Below are positions 56,822 through 64,000 of a DNA stretch of 64,000 nt, one piece after another; position 1 is the stretch's first letter, and every line of letters begins with the position of its first letter. The DNA is from Nigrospora sphaerica. Taxonomy: Eukaryota; Ascomycota; Sordariomycetes; Amphisphaeriales; Apiosporaceae. Location: positions 1,612,001 through 1,676,000 of the forward strand of contig JAGVVL010000015.1 in NCBI GenBank assembly GCA_018287875.1. Direction: 5' to 3'. The notes under the pieces were generated by a model, which did not search any database, was not told the origin of the DNA, and saw only the letters and a program-made list of their open reading frames with translations. A program made the translations under genes and the position numbers.

Positions 56822-58743
56822 ATGCCTGTCCTCCACGAGTACGACTATATCTTTGCCATTGGCACCATGTTTGCCATGTTGGACGCCTACAACAACGGTG
56901 CCAGTATGTTGCCGCCTTGTCGCCGGGGGAGACCGGTATTCCGCGTGTGTGGCTGACCAGAACCCCCCCCCCCAGATGATGTTGCCAACGCGTGGGCGAC
57001 CAGCGTGTCGTCGAGGTCCATCTCGTACCGCCAGGCCATGATCTTTGGCACCATCTTCGAGATGCTCGGAGCCATCACCGTGGGCGCGCGAACCGCCGAT
57101 ACCATCAAGAACAAAATCATCCCGACCGATGCCTTCGGCGACAACGCCGGTGTCCAGATGATGGCCTTCACCATCGCCCTTGCTGCCGCCTCGTCCTGGG
57201 TCATGTGGTGCACCCGGCACTCGGCCCACGTCTCGTCGACCTACTCGCTCGTGTCCGCCGTAGCCGGTGTCGGTGTCGCGACTGTCGGCGCCTCCAAGGT
57301 CGAATGGGGCTGGAACGGAGGCCAGGGTCTCGGTGCCATCTTTGCCGGCCTGGCTATGGCTCCGGCCATCTCGGCCGGCTTCGCTGCCTGCGTCTTCATG
57401 CTGATCAAGTGTGTCGTGCACATGCGCCGGAACCCCATCCCCTGGGCTATTTGGACCTCGCCTTTCTTCTTCCTGATCGCCGGCACCATTTGCACCCTCT
57501 CCATCGTCTACAAGGGCTCGCCGAACCTGGGTCTGAACAAGAAGTCCCCCGAGTACATTGTCGGCGTGACCCTGGGCACCGGCGGCGCTCTCTGCGTTCT
57601 GTCGGCCATCTTCTTTGTTCCCTTCCTCTACGCCCGCGTTATCAAGCGTGACGCCAGCGTCAAGTGGTGGATGTTCATCCAGGGCCCTCTCCTTTTCAAG
57701 CGCTCCGTCGTTGCCGAGTCCGACCGTGCCATCGTCCCCAAGTACGCCGTGGTTCAGGACGACGACGAGCAGTCGACCCGCTCCAACGACTCCATCGTCA
57801 ACTCCGAGGGCGTCGGTTCCGAGCAGAACCAGGAGAAGAACCTCGCCGTGGCCGAGACCCAGCAGAAGAGCAAGACGTACCAGGAGCTCCAGGAGGAGGG
57901 CGATGCCCGCCTCCGCGCCAAGCTCCTCGCGAACCGTGGCCCCATCGGCTGGGCGATGCGCACTCTGCGCGACAACCCCATGGGCCCCGGCGAGGTCTAC
58001 GAGCTCAGCAACATCAAGATCATCCTGAAGCGCATCCCTGCCCAGATCACCTGCGGCCTTCTGTACGGTCTCCACTACGACATCCACGCTGCCCAGAGCG
58101 GTACCGCCGGCACGCCCGAGGGCCGCCGCATGCAGCGCGTTTATGCCCTGGCTAAGAAGTACCCCGACGAGGTCGAGCACGCCTACTCGTTCGTCCAGGT
58201 TCTGACCGCCTGCACCGCTTCCTTCGCCCACGGCGCCAACGACATTGGCAACTCGGTCGGCCCCTGGGCCGTCATCTACTCGGCCTGGTCGACTGGTTCT
58301 GCTGCCGGCTCCAAGGCTCCCGTGCCCGTGTGGCAGCTGGCCGTCCTCTCCGCCACCATCTCGCTCGGTCTCATCACCTACGGTTACAACATCATGAAGG
58401 GTAAGACGGCCTCCTCTCTTGCGAAAACTCGCTGGGCTCATGCTGACATCTGGAAACAGTCATGGGTAACAAGATCACGTACCACTCGCCCAGCCGAGGC
58501 TGCTCCATGGAGTTGGGCGCCTCCATCACCGTTCTCGTCTTCTCGCAGTACAAGCTTCCCGTGTCGACATCAATGTGCATCACTGGTGCCACGGTCGGCG
58601 TCGGTCTCTGCAACGGTAGCATCAAGGCCGTCAACTGGCAGCGTGTCGGTCTCCTGGCGCTCTCCTGGGTCATGACCATTCCCATCGCCGGTACCCTCGG
58701 CGGTGTGCTGATGGGCCTGTTCCTCAACGCGCCTCACTTCTAA
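56822..58743 (+). CDS. pho89: Sodium-phosphate symporter, PHO-4/PHO89 family
   Basis: High-affinity plasma-membrane Na+/Pi cotransporter (PiT family). Exons 56822-56903, 56976-58400 and 58460-58743 encode 596 residues. The two inverted family repeats each carry the signature: NNGANDVANAWATSV at about residues 24-38 (split by intron 1) and HGANDIGNSVGPWA near residue 450. About ten to twelve hydrophobic segments flank a hydrophilic cytosolic loop of roughly 120 residues (Glu/Gln-rich, QEKNLAVAETQQKS) in the middle. The C-terminal repeat includes GCSMELGASITVLVFSQYKLPVS. Introns are 72 and 59 nt; intron 1 has an unusual run of C before its acceptor. The ATG precedes PVLHEYDYIF, the usual start. 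A TATA box and CACGTG sites upstream suit phosphate-starvation induction. The strong codon bias produces a long antisense open frame, which I do not call. Confidence 0.96.
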
Positions 58744-60040
58744 ACCATGTCGAAAGGCCGGATTGGCCGTATGGTTGCTGGCAACGCTGTGATGGCGGAG
58801 GGCGCGAGTCCGTAGGTGGTTGTGTAGAATTAATATACCCCCAAGAGTACACTTGATTACTTTACCCGCAAGGTTGGACTGGCCGTCGGCTCCCTCGTTT
58901 GATATGTTTCTCGTTCTAGGCCTGTACCAAGAACTCGAAATAAGCAATTCTGCGCCGCCGGCAGTAGTGACTTGTGTATCTGGGCTTCCGGCCGTGGGTG
59001 CGGCCGAGGAACGGCCCGTTCACGATACCAAGACCCAAGTCTGGGCGCAGGCTGCGCCAAGACAGGGCAGCGACGTCCTGGTGTGCCGGTTTCCCGAGAC
59101 GTGACTCGGAAGTGCATGTTCGCCGTGGTGGCCGGCCCGGGTCGGCCGGGTGAGGAGACTGGGAGAAGGCGAAGAGGTTGGCTTGGCCGGGCATACAGGC
59201 AGGGCACACGAGGTCACCCTTTCCGGCGCTTTTTCGCTGCCCACGCGCGTTGGGTCGGTAGTCAGGCGGGCCAGGCGGGCCAGACTGTCGGGTTCCCAAG
59301 TTTGTCGCGATACCCAAACCGCGAGCGTCCCATCAACGCCACGCAGAGCAACGGTCGTCATGGGCGATGCGTGGCGCGGGCGAGGCCGCTGGGCGACCTG
59401 GGCAGTCGGTTTTTGGGCAGAGGTGCTGCTGCGCTGGCGCGTCAGGCGTGTTTCAATGGAGGATTAGTAGTACGACTGACGGCGACGGCGTCCCGAATGA
59501 GATCATCATGCGGGGCAGCCCAAAGACGTCTTTGGCCAGCCAACACGGACCAGTGACCAATCCCGACTCACAACCGGTTCCAAACGAGGGTCAGCGGGAC
59601 CCGGGATCGCGTCTCGTGCGATGGGACGTACGCTGACATCACCCACGCACACGCACACGTACACACGTACATACTAAGCCGGGCCGGTTTCTCATGCGCA
59701 TGCACACACCGACACGGCGGGACTGTTAGTCTGATTTGCGGCCCATGGCCCCAGTCCGGACCCCGTGTCTTACTAGACACTATCCTTAGTGTAGGAGGAC
59801 CTGCTACGTCGAGCGACATCTCTTCCGTCTGGCTGGACCCTTCATGCCTTAGCACTAACGACTGTTGCAATAACTCTTGCCTGCGATCGACCCGAAGCGG
59901 GTGGAAACTTTCTGCCGAGGCCCGACTCCAGTCACGTTGCTCGTCTTTCGATTTCTCCCTCCTTTGAGAGAATCCCGCCCAGCTCGTAGCTCGTGATCAC
60001 CCGTCACTGCAGGTACTGTACGTGCATTGTAACGACCGCC
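58744..60040. other. Intergenic region between symporter and Arg/Ser-rich gene
   Basis: This 1.3 kb carries the symporter 3' UTR and the promoter of the next plus-strand gene. A CA/CG alternating stretch lies at about 59640-59675. No gene can be supported; open frames here are short and Arg/Gly-rich. Confidence 0.55.
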
Positions 60041-61220
60041 ATGCCTTCGAGACGCTCGCGCCGCGAACCTCGCAGGAGCGACGATTCCTTTTCGTCGCAA
60101 GATGCCTACCCGGACCCGGCAGCCGCAGCCGTGAATGGAGAAGGTTACGAGTACATGACCGAGGACAACTACGACGCGTACCGGGACCCGCCGCGCCGCC
60201 GGGCGCCCTCGCGAGACCGCCGATCGACCAGGGCGTCAGAATATTCGGACTACGACCGAGACTCACCGCCGCCCCGGGCGCGCCGGGACGCCTCGCCGCC
60301 TTCGAGATCCTCGCGGCCGTCGCGCCACGCCGCCGCCCGTGGCGACGTCTCGGACAAGCGAGAGCCGGAGGGCCAGGGCGACTGGAAGGACAAGCTGCGG
60401 AGCTACGGCGGCAAGGGCCTGAAGGGCCTGAGCACCATGGCCGCCTCGTACGCCGCTCGCCAAGGCGGAGGGTCCAGCCCACGGGACCGGTCGGCCGACC
60501 GCGAATACGACGCCCACGACCGCCGGTCGGGCCGCCGGAGCCGGCGCCGTTCGCCGAGTTCGTCCCCGTCGCCCTCCCCCCACCGCCAGCGGCGGCCGCC
60601 GATGAACGGCCGCCACAAGTCCTACAGCGTCTCGCCGCCGCCGAGTCGAACCCGCGGCCGGGGCCGGCGCGACGACAGGGCCGCTCGCCGGCGCTCCTAT
60701 TCGAGCAGCTCCGGCTCGGAGTCGCCGCGGCGCCGTCGCCGCCACCGCTCCGAGGGCGGGCGCGGAGGCTCCCGGACGCGCTCCCGGTCGGCGCGGGGGC
60801 GCTCCAAGCTGAGCAGCTTCCGGGACAACATGCGCGCGCCGAGCCCCAACATGGCTAGCCGCTGGCAGATGGCGGCCCGCGCCGCGCTCCAGGCCGGCGG
60901 CATGACGGCGTTCCGCCTGCGCAAGGCGCCCGGCTCGTGGACGGGCGAAAAGGGCGCCAAGGTCATCACGGCTGCCCTGGGCGCCGCCGCCCTCGACGCC
61001 TTCGTCGACAAAGACCCCCGCCGCGAACGGGGGGGCGGAGTCAAGGGCTTGGCCGAGAGCGTCATCGGCGGCATGTTGGCCAACAAGCTGATGGGCCTCA
61101 AGGGTTCGACGAGGCCCGGAGGCCGGGTGCGGCACAGGTAAGTCGAGTCTTTCTTCGCCCCCTCCCTTCCGCGCGGGACGTGTGGCTGACAGTAAGGAAG
61201 CGGTCGGCGATGAGACTTGA
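60041..61220 (+). CDS. Arg/Ser-rich low-complexity protein
   Basis: Main exon 60041-61137, joined by a good donor (CAG then GTAAGT) and a 55 nt intron to a short last exon 61193-61220, gives 374 residues. Reading through the donor would end two codons later at 366 residues. The first about 270 residues are disordered and extremely rich in Arg, Ser, Pro and Asp (SRRSRREPRRSDD, RRSPSSSPSPSPHRQRR), with many RS/SP dipeptides like those of splicing-associated proteins. There is no RNA-recognition motif. The C-terminal about 90 residues are different: an ordered Ala/Gly/Leu-rich region (SRWQMAARAALQAGGMTAF, VITAALGAAALDAF, ESVIGGMLANKLMG) that resembles glycine-zipper helices. Such Arg-rich proteins with a conserved hydrophobic tail occur widely in Pezizomycotina; their function is not known to me. 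Confidence 0.7.
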
Positions 61221-62546
61221 ATGAGCAAGGCGCCACGAGTCCAGCATAAGACTCCATTGCCAGCGCCGGTTGGCAGGCGTACCTTGGATGATCTTACGAA
61301 ATTACGGCCTCCCAATGAGTCACCGCGCGGCATTTAGCACTAGATCAACGACTTGAGGTCAGCAGGCGCACTGAGGAGTTTTGCTTGCCTTATATATTCT
61401 AGATTTGCAGTTGGAGATGCAACCGCTTTGGTAATTGATTTATGCAACCCCCAAGCCTTTGGCAATGCTCTTCCTCTCGATGCCGTACCCGCTCTGGTGA
61501 AGGGGAAACGCACTTCCGAACGGCTAGTCAACCGCAGGAGAGGTTTCAAGTTGGCTTGTGTGAACTTCGATGTTCCGATGAACCCTTTATCCCACCGGTA
61601 TCCGGTGACCCTAACAGACCACAGGGCCATCATGGTCGTACCGTAACTCTAGAAGGCGCGGACATGGTGGTAGCACATACACAACGAATCTGTCGCTCTG
61701 GAAAAGAATGGAAAATCGACACTGTGTGCAGCAGCTTCGGCGCGCGGGAAGTGAGAGACATATCTCTGGGGCTATAAGGGGAGAAGCAATTATCGAAGGG
61801 ATGCGATTCTTTTAACTTGTGCGCCAACACCACAGTAGATACTCTACCAGCCGCAAGACTTTGGTATTCGAGGGATCGGCGGCCATGATCAACCTTTGCC
61901 TTGCTGCATGTGGAAGTTACTGCATGTCGAGTTGTCAGTCTGGGTAGAATAATGCCCCGATGGCTCAAAGGTCCGATAGACATACGTACCTATGCATGCT
62001 GCCACTTGATTAAATACCGAAGTCATCACCTCCTTCAAAGCACTTGGCATTGAAGAAACTCTCCCAGAGAAAGCTCGGTAAACAGCCGAAAGAATACGGG
62101 TACAGAGCGGAATCGCACATGCTGCTGGGTGATGTACTCGCAGGGAAAAAGCGACAGGCAAGATCACTAGATATTATTTACAGTTCTGATTAAGGGGAGC
62201 TAACGGGAGTGGGAGCAGTCGGCACGATCGATGAGGGCCTGCATTCGCGTGCAACGGTCAGGAACGCGGACAAAAGGGTCCTGGATCTGCGATCAATGGA
62301 GTCGGTATGCACTGATGTGCCATCATCGATTGTGACAGACTCCCAAGCCTCCTGTGATGCATGATGTCATTATGCTCTTGGGCAAACATCATCATCGAGA
62401 CGATTGACCCCCAGCCTTTCCCCGTCCATCCCAACCACCAGCAACGTCCTGAAAAAGAGAGGAACTTTCCCAATTGCACCGATCGTCCAATTCATTATCC
62501 ACACAGCCTCGTCTCACGAAGAACGCACGATCCCACCGTATACACC
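61221..62546. other. Intergenic region between Arg/Ser-rich and mitochondrial genes
   Basis: This 1.3 kb contains the 3' UTR of the upstream gene and the promoter of the next. Nothing gene-like on either strand. Composition is less GC-rich in 61330-62370. Confidence 0.55.
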
Positions 62547-63285
62547 ATGGTCGCCATCCGCATCAGCAACGCGCTCCGCGCCGCTCGCAGCTGCCGAGCC
62601 GCCGCGGCCGGACCGCCGCCAACGGCGGCCGTCTACCGGCGCGGCCTGAGCAGCACGCCGCGCGTGCAAGGTCAGCAGGGCTACGGCGACGGCAAGGGCA
62701 GCCCCGTGGGCGAGAACCCGCAGCAGGAGCCGGCGGCGACGCGGGCGCAGGAGAGCTCGGAGCACCCGGGGCCGGCGCCGCCCGACGTGGGCAAGGGCAC
62801 GGGTGGCGGGCCGACCAAGGCGGGCAAGAGCCCCGAGGACGCCAGCGCCGCGTCGGGTGGCGCGCGCTCCAAAGAGGCCACCGAGACGGGCGCGAGCCCA
62901 ACGGCCGGCGCTGTGCCCGGCTCGCACAAGGGAGGTGAGGCTCTCAAGGGCGCCCAGGGCAAGGACGCGCCCAAGCCCAAAATCTTGAACCAGTCCGTCC
63001 CTGGGGCGAAGCCGGGGCTGAGCAAAGAGCAAAAGCAGGAGGTCGAAGCGCATAATGCCGATTTTGAGCAGAGGCACGACCGCGCGGCCCCAGCTGCCGC
63101 CGACAAGGTGGACAAGGGCTTCTGGAAGGGAACGTACGTGTGCTTTTTTCTCCTTACACCCCGACTGCTACCCCCGTGGTCAGACTCCCCAGCATCGAGC
63201 AAGATGTTCCAGGGTGTATACCATGCTAACAATGGTATACTGCAGAGGCGGCCGTGATGGTAAGGAAATCGACTGGAATGCCTAA
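62547..63285 (+). CDS. Predicted mitochondrial low-complexity protein
   Basis: Exons 62547-63133 and 63246-63285, joined across a 112 nt intron (GTACGT...GCAG), encode 208 residues. The N-terminus is a typical mitochondrial presequence: basic, Ala- and Arg-rich and free of acidic residues up to about residue 45 (VAIRISNALRAARSCRAAA, then RRGLSSTPRVQ with a likely cleavage near the RGLSS motif). The centre is Gly/Pro/Ala/Lys-rich and probably disordered. The last part is more conserved in appearance (LSKEQKQEVEAHNADFEQRHD, then DKGFWKGTGGRDGKEIDWNA across the junction). The short second exon gives a natural ending; without splicing the frame runs into unrelated sequence. I recall similar proteins in other ascomycetes annotated only as hypothetical mitochondrial. 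Function unknown. Confidence 0.75.
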
Positions 63286-63882
63286 GCAGCTCATTGATAT
63301 TCCCTTCCAGACGAACCCTGATAACCTTCTTCGTTGTTCCTCGTTTCGGGTGTGCATAGGGTTGCTTTTGGTAGCATTGTGCGCGTTGGCTATACTGGAG
63401 TCGCTCCTCGGAAGAATGAGCGAGCGACGGGCTCCCGCGCGAGTGCCGTCGTCGATGTACCCATTAGATGCAAGTTTCGAGAGTCATTGCCTCAAGGCCC
63501 ATCTCGCCGACTCGGTCACAGACACCCAAAGGCCGGGAAAATGCCAATCTGAAGCCATGTGCCACTGGTATTATTCCACCACCGTCTGTCGATTATGGAC
63601 CGCAGCTGTCCTCAACGGTGATGTCATTTGCGCCCTTGTCAGCTCGTACGTGTGGGTGCAGCCGGGCATCGTAATTCATGCCATGTGCTCATCACGTTAT
63701 CTCTGTAATGGAGCAAAAGCGACGGCAAAGCACAAGTCGTGGACAGAACATCAATTGCGATGTACCTTCAATGCATGCTTGAGGTGAACGTAGGAGCCCT
63801 GGTTAATCGGACATAACTTACACGGCACAAACACAGTTGCAATAGGATAATCGGCGCCGCATTTGGAGTCGGCCCCCTGTCG
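63286..63882. other. Convergent 3' region at the right end
   Basis: About 600 bp between the stop of the mitochondrial gene and the stop of a probable minus-strand gene entering from the right. A plus-strand open frame of 160-odd codons (63302-63787) has a hydrophobic stretch but no family motifs and lies where 3' UTR is expected; I do not call it. Confidence 0.5.
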
Positions 63883-63999
63883 CTATAATGAACCAATCAC
63901 GCTAACCCTGACGCCCTTTCCAGGCCTCAACTCCCAATCATCACCCAAAGCAAGCGCCAACTCGGACACCAACTCAACAAACCGGCCCTTGTGTTCCTT
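63883..63999 (-). CDS. Partial 3' end of a gene continuing beyond the window
   Basis: The minus strand is open from the window edge to a TAG at 63883-63885, giving 38 residues. They read as folded-protein sequence rather than chance translation: KEHKGRFVELVSELALALG, then DDWELRPGKGVRVSVIGSL. Alternating hydrophobic residues in the first half suggest an amphipathic helix and the end a beta strand. The product is not recognised, and with so short a fragment a chance open frame cannot be excluded. Confidence 0.4.
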   Translation of the reverse strand, partial: KEHKGRFVELVSELALALGDDWELRPGKGVRVSVIGSL

Positions 64000-64000
64000 A

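Noticed and set aside
56786..58441. 551-codon open frame antisense to the phosphate symporter
   Set aside because: It is the complement of strongly C-ending codons in the symporter exon; it runs through both coding sequence and intron 1, is Gly/Val/Asp/His-rich and has no domain.
60263..61333. 356-codon frame antisense to the Arg/Ser-rich gene
   Set aside because: Low-complexity Ala/Arg/Gly translation produced by extreme GC content; the plus-strand model has a better start, intron and conserved tail.
63302..63787. Plus-strand open frame after the mitochondrial gene
   Set aside because: A hydrophobic stretch is present, but the rest has irregular Cys/His/Ser composition, no motif and lies in the expected 3' region between convergent genes.

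Overview
The window reads as nuclear DNA of a filamentous ascomycete (Pezizomycotina, most likely a Sordariomycete; I cannot name the species). The evidence is many protein genes interrupted by 47-130 nt introns with GTRNGN donors and CTRAC-like branch sites, a GC-rich third codon position, spliceosomal introns inside a cytosolic ribosomal protein gene, a fungal P450, a short fungal tyrosinase, a GPI-type cell-wall protein and an intron-containing tRNA-Glu. There is no bacterial, viral or CRISPR-like content.

Layout. Positions 1-9086 are gene-poor, with only low-complexity and small repeats. Positions 9087-21018 hold conserved housekeeping genes: APC1 (anaphase-promoting complex) and VPS41 (HOPS tethering complex), divergent from a shared 509 bp promoter, then a Nudix ADP-ribose pyrophosphatase. 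Positions 21185-30336 are accessory: a secreted tyrosinase, a cytochrome P450 and a secreted GH5 glycoside hydrolase, separated by gene-poor stretches. Positions 30948-39354 are dense again: a CCCH/FG-repeat nucleoporin (Nup42/Amo1 type), RPS20, a CUE-domain protein of the ASCC2/Cue3 type, and a protein joining two C2H2 zinc fingers to a chymotrypsin-fold serine protease. Positions 40487-56821 are sparse and accessory: a short-chain dehydrogenase, an unrecognised three-exon gene, a GPI-anchored repeat protein, a small secreted cysteine-rich protein with an internally duplicated six-cysteine module, and tRNA-Glu(CTC). Positions 56822-63285 hold a PHO-4/PHO89 sodium-phosphate symporter, an Arg/Ser-rich protein and a predicted mitochondrial protein. 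The last 117 bases look like the 3' end of another minus-strand gene.

How the genes relate. No single pathway or biosynthetic cluster covers the window: the tyrosinase and P450 are neighbours, but no polyketide synthase, peptide synthetase or terpene synthase lies between or beside them. Housekeeping genes alternate with gene-poor blocks where the secreted proteins lie, as is common in plant-associated or saprotrophic fungi. The gene with the most unusual architecture is the zinc-finger/serine-protease fusion at 36651-39354. Next are the duplicated cysteine module at 50259-50849 and the unrecognised gene at 42742-43804. All exon junctions were worked out by eye from splice consensus and reading-frame continuity; no search or transcript data were available.
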